Assembly (NCBI GenBank): GCA_025667525.1
Contig: CM046879.1
Span: 361,044,639 to 361,108,638, forward strand
Direction of reading: 5' to 3'
Length of the DNA: 64,000 nucleotides
Origin: Glebionis coronaria
Taxonomy: Eukaryota; Streptophyta; Magnoliopsida; Asterales; Asteraceae
The notes under the pieces are model-generated. The model searched no databases. It saw only the letters and a program-made list of their open reading frames with translations, and was not told the origin of the DNA. Positions 1-11,322 of this stretch are shown here, piece after piece; within the stretch, counting starts at the first letter, position 1, and each line of letters opens with the position of its first letter. The position numbers were made by a program, and so were the translations under genes.

Positions 1-363
1 AAATGCTAGTAACCCATTTCTTTTTATAATAACTAGGATTGCGGGGAGAAAAAGTATTACACAATTTGGACGTATGAGTAGTGTTAGCATTGTGACTTGT
101 ACCAACAATGATCTCTTTTTTGCACTTAGCATGGAACGTATGACAATCAAGGATGACGAAGTTTACTCTAAGGGACATTTACTTGTTTCTATTCTTTGAC
201 CCTAAAAGTCACTTTTTGTGATGAAAATCATACATTATGTCTTTACACATCTTCGTAGTATGTTGCAAGTCTTTTACTTTTCAATAAAGGTTAATAAAAT
301 TGAACTTTGGTGATGCTTAGATACTTTATTCTAGCATTGCGTGAGGGCACGGCAATGGCTTAG

Positions 364-373
364 TATGGGGGAG
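364..373 (+). promoter_or_regulatory. Polypurine tract of element A
   Basis: TATGGGGGAG directly abuts the TGATGAGA start of the LTR. In LTR retrotransposons this purine run survives RNase H and primes plus-strand DNA synthesis. About 30 bases upstream lies GCATTGCGTGAGG, also found before the PPTs of B and E. Confidence 0.75.
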
Positions 374-1431
374 TGATGAGATGGCATTTATACATGATCT
401 CATCGTTCTTTTCGGGCTTTAAATGCATAAAAATGTCATAAAATACCATATATATGCTTGTGTTTGTTTACTTGTGTATTTTAGGTATGGATATCGTGAA
501 AAAGACAAAAGATCACAAGATACAAGGAAAAACGGACACGAGAAACGAAGCCGTACAAAGAACCGGGCCCTGATCATGGAATTTTCAACAAATACCCTTG
601 AAAACTTGAAGACAAACAAGATTGATCCTCATTTATTGAAGAAATGACACTTAAAACCCTTGTAAATTAATAATTACAAGTTTGGTCCCTTAATTTTGTC
701 AAAATTACACAAAAGGTCCTTCAACTTTGAAGAAATGGCAAGATTAGTCCCTCAACAAATCAAAATTGCCAACAATGGTCCCTCATGAAGTCAAAGATAC
801 AATGAAGACCTTTGAAGATCAAGAATGTCCAAGATCAGCCCTTGAATTATCCAAAAATGGCAAAAATAACCCTTGAAATCCTTTTTCCAAAGTTTTGTGC
901 CAAAAGTGACAAATGGTGAAACTTATTAACAAAGGAGAATACGTTTTAGGGCTGAAATGCTTTATTTACCAAAAATCCCAAAGAACAAAGGACTGAAATG
1001 GCCAATTTGAAAGTTCAAATCCATAACACGCGCCAAACAAGTTCCACTCCACCAAAAACGGATCAAAGGGGTCCACTATTCATGTTCTTCCACCCAGATT
1101 TTACTTTTACCCAACAAAGGGTTAATCCAAATTACCTTGACCAAAAAGTAATTAACCCTCACACGTATACATCCCACACTTGAACTCACCCATCACATCA
1201 CCATGGACCCCACCCCCAATTCCCCCTCAACCAATCAGAATGCAACTTAACCCCCAAGTTATCCTACGTGTCCAAATCAACAGCCTAGGATCCTTGCTTC
1301 ATTCCAAAGCTAAAATGAACAGCCTTGATCACTTTGGACAACTCACACCAAGGATTCGTCTAGAAGAACCAAGGGCATTTTAGGGAAATCAGTGCTAGGG
1401 TTTGTGAATAGTGTTTAGCCAGGCATTTGCC

Positions 1432-1439
1432 TATAAAAG
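1432..1439 (+). promoter_or_regulatory. TATA box of LTR A
   Basis: TATAAAAG lies 1058 bases from the LTR start. The equivalent spot in LTR F (57006, 1113 bases in) also has a TATA box, and both are followed within about 60 bases by TTGTTCCAGTTTT or a close variant. This fits the U3/R boundary promoter. Confidence 0.6.
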
Positions 1440-3889
1440 GAGACCTCAACATGTGAGAGTCCCTTTGTTCCAGTTTTAGGCTATTAATCTTTGTAATTCC
1501 TTTTTAAGCTTAATAAAATTTGAATTTCTGAAATTTGAAATCTCTTTTTGATTTAGTTAAAAGTTTGGTGTTTGAGTAGCCTAATTCTGAGTTCCATTTG
1601 ATGGTTAAGGCCTACCTTAATCTTGTGGTTAAGGCACGTCTTGTTTCATTAGGTTTTTAAGGTTTGAAAACTTTGAAATCCTAGGTCCTGTTTTGGTTAT
1701 TTTGTGTACTAACCCTTGACCATTTGCTATAAGCTCTTACAAGCTTGTTGATACCAAGCTTGTGAAGGGATTAGAGCCCTTGGTTGAGTTGTTTGCTGCT
1801 TGTGTTGAAGATATCAAGTCCTTGAGGTTCTACTTTGAACCATCAACCAAGGCTGTTTGCATCTCCTTATTTGAAGTACCTTGGTCTTGTTCTAGTTGTT
1901 GAACAAGGTCCAAGGAGCATTGCTGGCCTTCCTAGGATGTTGTGGAAGGCATGTATAAGCTCTTGTTAAGATTCCCCTAAAAATTTCATGTTTATGCCTG
2001 TTTTGGATTTTGTGATTTGATTTTGAGTATTTGTGTTTGTGCTGGTGATTTATGTGTTTGATTGTGTTAGTTGCTTCCTAGTAAGTGTTTTTGATCATTA
2101 AAATCAGTAGGTTATTAGAAGAAATCACAAGTTTCTTTGATAAGTGACTGATTAAGGAGTGTTTGGGATTACTGCATAAGTTTGGATTGTGGCTTGTTAA
2201 GTGCTTGTGTGTTGTTAGCAAGTGTTGGTATCTGTTGTTTGGGTGCTTATGATCATCTGTTTGCAGGTTTTGTGGGTTTGATCACATAGATTCATTATTT
2301 GGCTATAAAATCTTCATAACTTGGTAAAATTGGCTAGGATTTTGAGGACACCTAGATCTAGGCTTAGGCTAGGGCTAACAAGTGCTAAATCATAGTTAAT
2401 CACACCAGGATAGAAGGATTTGAGGCTTGAAATTGGATTAAGTGTCAAGTATATCAGCAAAACTTGTCTGCATATTGTTCATTGTTCAGCAGAAACATTT
2501 TGAGCTTTGATCTTGTTGATTTCTTTTATTCAGAGTTTGATTCTTGTTGCTTTGTGTTTGTTCTTAATTTATATAGCTTGTGTATGCATCCTGTTAAGTT
2601 TGGTGGGCTTATTCTGCTTAAATCTGCTTATTAAGTGCTTAACTGCTTATTTGCATATCTGGGGCATATCTGGTAACTGTTTGGCTTATTGTGGCTTATT
2701 GTATGAACCATTTTGTGATTTTATTGTTGCTATTGACTCCTTGTGATTCACTAATCACAAGGGTGCCTTTGTTTCCAATTGAATCAAACCAGAACTCTCA
2801 TACAAGCTTGGTCAAATAGTCAAAGCAGTGGGAACTCCTTTCCCCTGCTAGTTGCCACTGATAGTGTAAAATTTGGGGTCAGCTTATCAATAAGCTATAA
2901 TAGCTTATTTTAACCAGCAAAAACTTTGTTTTTGTAATAGGTGCTCATATTTTGACCCATTTGTTCATACTGGAGCATTTGGGTGGTTGACTTTTAGGTT
3001 TGACTAGAAAACCAACTCCTTTGACTTTTACATAAGTTTATTTGTGCTTATTCTGGCTTATTGGTTGGGCTTATTGGATTTTTGTTGATTGATATTGCTT
3101 ATTGAGTCCATTTGAAAGCTTTTGCAAGTTGAATCAAGTCCTGAGGTGCATTATTTCTCAGAAACGACTATTTTGTCATTTTGTGGATTTTTGCTTTTCT
3201 ATATTCTGGCTTATTGAGTGAGCTTTTTGGAAATTTCTTTTGACAGATCTCTTAACCATCCTAAAAGAGGGTTTTGTGTCAAATTAGAGCTTATGGCATT
3301 AGCTTATGGCTTAATGGGCTGAAAAGCCCAATAAGAATAAGCTTTGTGTTCAATAAGCTATGATAAGCTCACATTCAGCTTTTGGGCCTTTAGAGTTTTG
3401 TTCTTAGAATTGAATTTTAAGTCAAATAGGGCTTTTCCAAGTCAATTGGGCCAAGTTTGACTTTTTGGGCCCAAAAGCCCATTTGTGTTGACTGAATTTG
3501 GATTTGGCCCATTTGAGGGCCCAATAGGGGTATTTTGGTAATTTCACTTTGATTTTCTGATTATTTAGGTTAAAATAAGCTAGTTTGCAAGTTTTTAGAA
3601 TTTTTTATAATTTTTGGATTTTTAATATTATTTTAATATTATTTTATTATTATTTTTAAAATTTCACTTTTTCCAACTTTTACATTTTTCTTAGGTTAAA
3701 TACATTAAAATAGGAATTTAGCAACTTTTAGAATAATTTTATCACTTATAGATTAATTTTTATAATTATTTTAAGTTTTAATAGTTTTTAAATAATTTTA
3801 AATAGTTTTTATTAGTTTTATAATTTCTAAAAATAGTTTTTAATCATTTTAGGTCATTTTAGAGGTTTTCCTATTGAAAAATCTTTATT

Positions 3890-4330
3890 TGGGCTTTTTG
3901 ATAATTTATTTGATTTTTAGGGCTTTAATTAGCATTTAAAAATTGAATATTTAATTATTTAAAAGGTTTGAAAAAGTTTTGATCATTGGTAAACTCTTAG
4001 TTTATTATTTTTTATTTTTGGTGAATTTTTGGTAATTTTTAGAATTTATTTTTATTTTTGTGATTTTTAAGGTTCTACGTTTTAACTTTCTAGTAGTGAT
4101 TTTTTTTGGGTAATTTTTATTTTCACGTCTTCGTCATCTTCTTTTCTCATCCCCTTCTAAACCAATCATTAATCACAAACATTTAACAAATTTCTCACAC
4201 ATATATACCTCCTTGGGAAACGAACTTGGAATCCATAAGGGTCATTAGTGTTGATTTTCCTAAATCATCACTCGATACTTACCACTTTTACGCCTTTTTC
4301 CTAAGAGGTGTAATTTACCACAACCACCCT
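3890..4330 (+). repeat. First copy of duplicated U5-like segment in LTR A
   Basis: Contains the series GGGCTTT, then GGGCTTTAATTAGCATTTAA, a GTAGTGATT stretch, CGTCTTCGTC, a CCTCC..GAACGAAC block and TTTTCCTAAATC. The same series recurs in order at 5255-5688 and at the 3' end of LTR F (59290-59711). It is therefore an internal copy of the LTR 3' end. Confidence 0.6.
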
Positions 4331-5254
4331 ATCTTGGGTAATTCTAGGCTGGCTTAAGTTTTGAGGACTGAATTTAGGTTTCTAGGTTAGGCTTAGGGAG
4401 GTTTGAACTTACCTTATCTAGTTTTGGAGGGTTTTTGGTGTCTAAACTTGGCATATACTCGTTGTTTTCACAGCAACCCCCCCAAACACTTACTTTCTGT
4501 CCACGAGTAACAGTGGGCCTATAGTTGCGTTTATGCTTTGGATTTTGGTTCACTGCTGGAGTGTTGATAGATTAGGCTTGCTAATATTTAGATATAGGAT
4601 TGGGGGCTTTTTGTGGGCTGTACAGCTTGCCTTAACCATTGTATTGCCTTATAGCATTAGCAAAGCTTACTTTCTGCATAAGAGTTTGATCCAACCCATT
4701 TTTGTGCTTGAATATGTGTTATTAATTGGTTTTTGTGTGTTCTATTGTGTTTCTCTTGACTCCCTACTACCCACTGGTTGTAGGGGTGCCGTTTGTGCCC
4801 AAAAACATCGAAAAACAAGCAAAAACGAGCCCAAAACGAGCCGAAAAAAACATACAGTAGGTTTTTCTTTGTTGTCCGAGAACGCTGCAATTTTTTATTT
4901 TTTTTAGTGTTGTCCGATATCGGCAACACTGATCTTGGACAAGCCTATTGTCTGGTAGGATCTTGGACAACACAGAAGTACTCCACCTTGGAGTACTTTG
5001 GGATACTTTCATTTTTAGCCAATTTTTTAGTTTTTTTTTAACTTTTTCATTTTTCCCTTGTTAATTTAGTTAAAAAAAGATTTTTAGAAAAATAATATTT
5101 ACTTTTAGCATTATTTTATTATTTTTATGATTATTTTTGTTTAAAAAGTGTTTTTAGCCTTTTAAAAATAGAAAAATAGTTTTAAAAATTTAGGAAAAAT
5201 ACTTTTTAGTCTTTAAATAATATAAGTGAGTTATTAGTTCAATAAAATAATACT

Positions 5255-5688
5255 TTGGGCTTTTTCTTAATTATATTCAATTTTAGGGCTTTAATTAGCA
5301 TTTAAAATTGAATATTTAATTAATAAAAGGTTTTAAAATTTATTTATTGGATTTTTATCCTTATTTATATTATTTTAGACTTAGTTTTAACTTTTAATTA
5401 ATTTTTAGGGTTAATTTTTAATTTTGTCACGTTTTACGTATTTACGTTCGCGTTTTACGTCATTACGTCGTAGTGTAATCATAGTCGTAGCTCGTCTTTA
5501 CTTTTTCTCTTTTAAACCAAAAACGTCACTAATTCAAACTTGATTTTATATATTGGCACATTAATCCACACACCTCCTTCGAGAACGAACCCGCATTTAT
5601 TCGACTTGTCGGTTTTCCTAAATCGTCGAGTTTAATACTTGCCGCACTTATACGTTGTTTTCCTAAACCCGTATTTCTACACCTATCA
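5255..5688 (+). repeat. Second copy of duplicated segment, the true LTR A end
   Basis: Same landmark order as 3890-4330, offset by about 1365 bases, and it ends in the terminal CCTATCA. The intervening 4331-5020 holds no recognisable feature other than small inverted repeats, for example AGTACTCC...GGAGTACT at 4977-4997. Confidence 0.6.
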
Positions 5689-5708
5689 GGACACTTTCAA
5701 ACGAATAG

Positions 5709-8700
5709 TGAAATTTAGTATTTGTAAGTTCGTTTATTCTCGACTCAAGACAAATTGAAAGGCCTACTAATATCGAGCTTTAAATTGTTTTTGGTTGTAA
5801 AGGGTTATTTGGATGCTATTTCTAATTCAAACAATCACGTAGAAAAATGAAAAATACTAAAGCTATGTATCCATAAAACGAAGTGCAAGTACCAAATATT
5901 ATTCACAAAGTACAAGTTTCTATTGCATGAAAAGTAAAATGCTTGAAATGTAAACTAAATGAAAGTATAGGGACTGAAAGTGTAAAATTAGAAACAATAG
6001 GGACAAAATATGTAAAATGTAACAAACTTGCAAACAAACTTAACCAATTTCCAAAACTACTAACTGAAATTGTAACAAATTGAATTGTAAGGACTTAGTT
6101 ATGCAAAACCTAAAAACATGGAAGTTTAGCTCAGATTACCAACTCTTTCAAAGACCAAGGACTATATTGCAATTAAAAGAGAAATTTTGACAAAAACGGG
6201 TTAAGTAGATCGAATAAGCTGGTAAGATCTTATTACTCAACCAAATTCACTCTAGTCTTTTGCAAACTGCTTAAAACGCAAAATAACCTAGGCTGGTAAA
6301 AGGATTTTGCTTAAAAGCTGGTAAAACTCTAGAAAGCTTATTTCAATAAGCCAAGAATAAGCCCAAATGAAATCCAGACATCCACAATCAAATTTTATTG
6401 CTAAAACTGATTAATCAATGACCACAAAGCTTGGAATGTCTTTCAGAATAAAAAATGGTCTACTGAATAAGCTAAAATCTTTAATAAGCTAACATTGGCT
6501 TCGTTGATCAAAGTTGACCAAAAATCCAAAAAAAAGCTCAAAATCTCAGAATCTACTAAGGACAAGTTTGTAAATTGATTTGTGAAAGAAAATTGGGAGG
6601 TTTATGAAGTAGAAGTAGAGATATAGCAAAACAGTAATGAGTTTATCACATAAACTTGAGTTTGCTTATAAGCTGACTAAAAAGCTAAGAACTCACTGAA
6701 AACTTGATACTGTATAATTTCCAAATGAAAAATGATAGACTGGAACAATTTGAAACAAATTTCAGCTAATTTGGTCAAGAAAGAAGAAAATGCCAATGGA
6801 TCAAAATGAGCTAGTTTAACTGATGAACTTGTTGAAAATCCTTTACCCAAACGTTTTTCTACCAATTACCTGTTTGAAAACCTATTTGACCTCAAAACTT
6901 TTCCAAAATACTTACACTAATGGACTTACTGTATTTGAACTCTAAACAACAAGATTTTACAACTGAATCACCAATAATCTTCCAAAACCAAACACCTCTT
7001 TAAAATCTGAACACGAAATTTTACACAGACTTTTTGAGTTCAAAGTTTAGACATATTAAAGCACCTAATCAAACTTGTTCTAGTGATGAATTGAAATGGT
7101 TTAAGAGCAAAGTTAAGCTGGTTTACTGGTTAAAACTCAAGATGATCACTAATGAGTTATGACTAATGAAACACTAATTTTAACTAAGAAAAACTTAAAT
7201 CAAAGTTGTAAATCAACAAGTAAGCTATCACACTAACACAATTAAGCTATAAGCAGTCTAAACATACGATCAGTTCAGCAAGTAAGGCTTATTCTATGAA
7301 TTGAGCATGCAGTGACATTTAAGAGGAACAAAAGTTGGAATGAAGCACTTTTTAGCTTGAAGCCACCATTGAAGGAGTAGAGAGGCGTTGAGCCTTCTAA
7401 GTAACACTAAACCACCATTAATCAACCAATAATCATCATCATATCATCATAAAATACTACTACAATCATCACCCTGCTACACTACATGAACTTGACTACA
7501 AATGAACTTCAAATGAACTTTGAACAGCTACAAGGCTCCAAATCATCAACAAGCTTCCATTGATCATAGAAGATAGATGAATGAGAATTAGTGAAACTGA
7601 AAGTTGAATTTTATTTATGGAGGGAATAGTGGTTACAAGTAGTTGCTAACTAACTAACTGACTCTTAGGTGTGTGTCAAGCACCTAAGAGTAGTTCTAAC
7701 TGAAAGTGAAGAACTGGAAATGAAAGGGAAAAGTTAAGTGTGTTTTTATCACACCTACCATCTACTTTTACAAATGAGCTATACATGTCCTATTTATAGA
7801 GTGAAGATGAAGGCCAGTTGGGGTGGATGACGTGTTATGTCCAATCTCTGAGCTCCACGTGTACAAATTTGTCCAATTGAAATTCTTGAGCGACGAACTG
7901 AATTGAGATTTCTTTCTTTAATGAGTTATAGTCTAATTGATGAGTATGATTAGCTTCGTCACTTGATTTAGAGCATATTTGATGTTTTGATCTCCTTCTA
8001 AAAATGCCTAAATCTCAATCTTCGATCTGCTGCTGGAGAGGCTACATGGCGCTTTGTGATTTGTTTAGAAGCCTTCACATGGATTGTTATCCAATATGGA
8101 TATATTAATTATGGGCTGGCTACTTCTCATTGGTTGAAAATATATGAGTGCGCTCCATTGTTATGATTTGCTAATTAAATGAAGTCGGCGCTAGTGGGTG
8201 AGGTGGCAACTGATTTGGTGATCCTTGTCAAGTTGATTGGTTGAAGTGTTAATTCTTGGATCAAGCTCAAAATAAGTATAAAACTTGGTAGTTTAAGCCC
8301 TTGAACTTTGGCAGATTTATAGGTTGATCTCCAATCTTCAGAGTCTTGACATAAATGGCCCTTTGACTTGTATTCTTGAACACTTGAAGCCCTTTGACTT
8401 GGTTGACTTGAGAGTTGACCAAATTTGACTTGGATCTTGACTTTATCAAAATTGCACTTTAGTCCTTCATCTTTTGAAGTTGTCAAGATAGGTCCTTTAT
8501 TTTTAGATGGCTTGTCATCTTTAATCCTTCTCATGTCCTTTCATCATCTTTTAGCTTGATTTCACTTGTTTTCTTCAAATTCGTATCCTTGTTACCTAAA
8601 CAAGCACAAACACAAAATATACCACATAATACTGCTTTATGGAATAAAAGTTAGGTATTTGCTATGTGTTTTAGGGTGATTTGTTGACTTATTGATATGA

Positions 8701-8716
8701 GATTTCACTCATATCA
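5709..8716 (-). repeat. 3' LTR of element B
   Basis: About 3.0 kb, aligned end to end with 27023-30075, with scattered substitutions and several indels. On the minus strand it opens TGATATGAG and ends AAATTTCA. Like LTR A it is rich in AATAAGC or GCTTATT words. Its U3 part (8270-8535) has degenerate repeats around GGTCCTT and AGTCCTTC. Confidence 0.88.
7791..7798 (-). promoter_or_regulatory. TATA box in 3' LTR of B
   Basis: Minus-strand TATAAATA in the context CTCTATAAATAGG, about 920 bases from the LTR start. The other LTR has TATAAAAA at the same place (29136-29143). Confidence 0.6.
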
Positions 8717-8730
8717 AATCCCCTACACTT
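8717..8730 (-). promoter_or_regulatory. Polypurine tract of element B
   Basis: On the minus strand AAGTGTAGGGGATT abuts the LTR start TGATATGAG. It is identical to the PPT of element E. Upstream is the shared box GCATTGCATGAGG...CAATG. Confidence 0.8.
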
Positions 8731-10792
8731 GATCATTGCCATGACCTCATGCAATGCCATATTTTAAAGCACCAGTTTACATTTTTCTCTTATTTAATCC
8801 ACATTGGCCAATATGAAATGCTTTTACACTACCCTATACTATATGATGCATGATTTTGATATTATACAATGCAATGCAAAGAAAGCAATTCTATTTATAT
8901 ATTTTTGGATTTTTCTTGAAATGGTTTTGATGGAAATAACTCATAAAGAAATCGATGACTTAGATTAGGGATTTTGGTACGATGAACACTTATCACCCTC
9001 AAGTTTCACTTTCTCTATATCAAGCTTAAAAACAAGATCATTGTTATCCACAAGTGAAAGTGCGTCAACTATTCATATTAATTAAGTGTGTTCTCTCATA
9101 TCCCCACTTATTATGCCTCTAAGACTGATTATTATTTGAGCAAATTCCTTGGGAGAAAATTTGTCATTATTTAAAGCGTGAAATGTAAGAAATGTAAAAT
9201 CTCAAAATAAAGAAGCACGGTTTTAATCCTAAGAAATCCTCTCATCCATTACTCGAAAAACCGCCCACAATTAATATAAGTCCGAATCAAGAGTAATAAG
9301 TCATTCGCCTTATGTGTAAGATCCTTATGTCATGCATTAATAAGTAACTACACACTCGCTAAGGAAAGAAAAATAAACTCACGCAATAATTTATATCCTT
9401 CACCTTTTTAAGACTTTGGATCTTCAATCCCGCAACCCGTCAAGGTAATATTGGATTGGAGCAACTATTAAATCCCCGCAATCCTTGTGAGAGTAATATT
9501 AGAATTCAATAGCTACTATAATTAACACTTCACTGCACCTCTTGGAAGTCTTGTATAATTATTTTTTTTTCTTTTCTTTTTCTTTTTTTTCTCTTTTTTC
9601 TATCCACTCATTTTTTTCATAAGCCGCTCTTATTTTTCTTTATTCCTCACAAAGAAAGTTGAAAAGAATATAAGGAAAAACACCCGCTAAGTATTAAGCA
9701 TGACATAAGTCTAGTACACATAAAACGTCTTAACTTAGAATCTTAAGACGTACTTATACCAACCACGAATGATTAGTCAAAAATGCAAAAGGGACTACAA
9801 ACCAATTAAAACCATTCTTGATTATTTATTAACATATATACATGCGTTGGCAAGAAAGTAAAGGTTACGAAAGGGGATATAAAAGCCACAATTAATGAAT
9901 ATGAGGTTTATCTAGCCCTTTACACTTACTTCAAACTCTATCATCTCTTGTTCTCCATAGTTTAAAATCTCAAATAATGAGACTAGTGGATGCTTAGCCT
10001 AATAGACCAATAAAGGTCTATATGGTTAAGGATACTAGCTAGAGAGTGCTTGGATAAGCAAACTCGGGTTGAGTCAAAGTATTCAAAGCGGGCCTAATAT
10101 GTCAAAGAAGTCTAAATTTGTTAAACCATTTCCTTTATTATATTTTTTCTCCTTTTTTATATATTTTTGATGAAAAATAAAAGAAGAATATATACAATGC
10201 AAATGTATTATGCAAATGAAAAATGATTGATGCAAAAATTATGAATGCATATTTTTGGTGGCCAAAGTAGATCAAAAATTTGAAAAATATTTGAATAATT
10301 AATTTTCAAGTTATCATGAAGGTCAATGACAAAGGTCTAGGTAAGGTCACTTCGATAGAAGACCCCCCTACACTTAAGATAAACATTGTCCTCAATATTT
10401 AAGAGTATTGGAGTAAACTCCCCTACACTTAGGACATTGACAACTTAGTTTAACCCAAGCTAAGGAAAGATCAACTATAGTGAATTCATTTTTAAGCATA
10501 ATGTGTCTATGAAAAATCACAATAGTAACAAAGTGAACCGGACACAAGGGCCTCCTCCATAAGCTCCAATGCACGTGATGAGAGAGCAACCCTACAAACA
10601 ACATGAAGACAAAAGGAAGGTCTCCCCCTACACTTCTCCTCAACTCTATATCTTATTTCTATCCTACCACACTCTAAGTCTAAAAACTCTAAACCTAGTT
10701 ATTCAAGCTTGATTTATGGAGTCTCTATCTAGACTCATCCCACACTTAAAAGTGTCTAAAACCTATCATGGAGAGAAAAAGTTTTACCCTTT
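8731..10792 (-). other. 3' noncoding region of B with conserved islands and extra PPT copies
   Basis: No credible ORF. Several stretches match the same region of element E: 8990-9060 with 45190-45260 (TATCACCCTCAAGTTTCA), and 9955-10125 with 46140-46315 (GGATGCTTAGCCTAATA, AAGGATACTAGCTAGA, CGGGCCTAATATGTCAAAGA). Three further copies of the CCCCTACACTT word (plus strand) sit at about 10363, 10419 and 10623. Conservation without coding capacity suggests RNA or reverse-transcription signals. Confidence 0.6.
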
Positions 10793-11322
10793 TTAAGAAA
10801 AAATCACCATGATGAGGTAAAGCAAGTTTTCAGTTATCAAAACTCCATAAATATCCCCCGGATCAAATACATAATTACCATCCCACTTATAACACAATCC
10901 AACAACTAACTTCCCAAGCAATGGTGAAAAGAGTGAGGTGTTGTTCTCCAAAATTGTTGCCCATATGTTCTTCCAAAGGTGATAAGGTGATACTCTTAAA
11001 TATCTCACAAGTTTTCCTTTTATTGCATCAGGCGGATACTGAGATGGTTTAGCAAGTTCTATACCAGGATCAAAAATCCTTTCCTTGATGGGAAAACAAC
11101 AAGTGGTGGTTGCCTTAGAAGATTCCCCTTATAGGTCACATGTGGAGAGAAAGGTTGTGGAGTAATGGGTAACAACAAGCTCTTTGAAGGAACCATCATG
11201 ACTTGTTTTCCTTTATCACTTTGAAAGGTTGAAGTGGAAAGGAGAGAAGGTAAAGGATCTTCATGCAATAGAGAATCTAAAAAGAGTATGTCTCCCTCCT
11301 CATCAACATATCCAAGAGTGTA
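10793..11322 (-). pseudogene. Post-protease tail of element B with FDPG motifs
   Basis: Downstream of the TAG that ends the acidic tail, the same frame stays open from 11322 to 11059. A shift then brings in a second frame to 10793. The second frame carries IFDPGI near 11040 and VFDPGDIY near 10850, separated by a hydrophobic and aromatic stretch (LFSPLLGKLVVGL). Element F has two IFDPGI motifs in the corresponding place after its protease. I know no function; from memory, IFDPGI tails occur in Athila-like proteins of Asteraceae. No reverse transcriptase signature is present in any frame here. Confidence 0.5.

Larger units (their letters stand above)
1..5688 (+). mobile_element. Athila-like Ty3/gypsy element A, 3' part only
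   Basis: The first 373 bases are non-coding and end in a purine-rich tract followed at once by TGATGAGA, the start of a long terminal repeat that closes with CCTATCA at 5688. The arrangement (3' noncoding region, PPT, LTR) is that of the 3' end of a plus-strand LTR retrotransposon whose body lies left of the window. The LTR start is closely similar to the LTR of element F (55893), and the sequence before the PPT matches the same position of B and E, so all belong to one Athila-type lineage. The base run GGACA right after 5688 is the expected target duplication, whose partner would lie outside the window. Confidence 0.75.
374..5688 (+). repeat. 3' LTR of element A (5.3 kb, internally duplicated)
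   Basis: Starts TGATGAGA and ends CCTATCA. Its first kilobase aligns by eye with the LTR of F at 55893: shared stretches include the CTCATC opening, an ATGCTTGTGTTTG or ATGCTCGTGTTTG segment and the ACCGGGCCC motif. It carries a degenerate array of GGTCCCT-type units (about 605-890), a TATA box at 1432, many AATAAGC or GCTTATT words between 2500 and 3400, and a very AT-rich second half. It is about 1.5 kb longer than the F LTR because its 3' third is duplicated. All ORFs in it are short and unconvincing; I see no gene. Confidence 0.75.

Noticed and set aside
2507..2746. Hydrophobic 79-codon ORF in LTR A, like a small membrane protein
   Set aside because: It lies in T-rich LTR sequence rich in GCTTATT words, which by itself encodes Leu/Ile/Cys-rich peptides; the related LTR F has no counterpart.
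4533..5041. Overlapping ORFs of 81-124 codons on both strands in LTR A
   Set aside because: They overlap one another antisense, have no motif, and sit in the duplicated noncoding part of the LTR.
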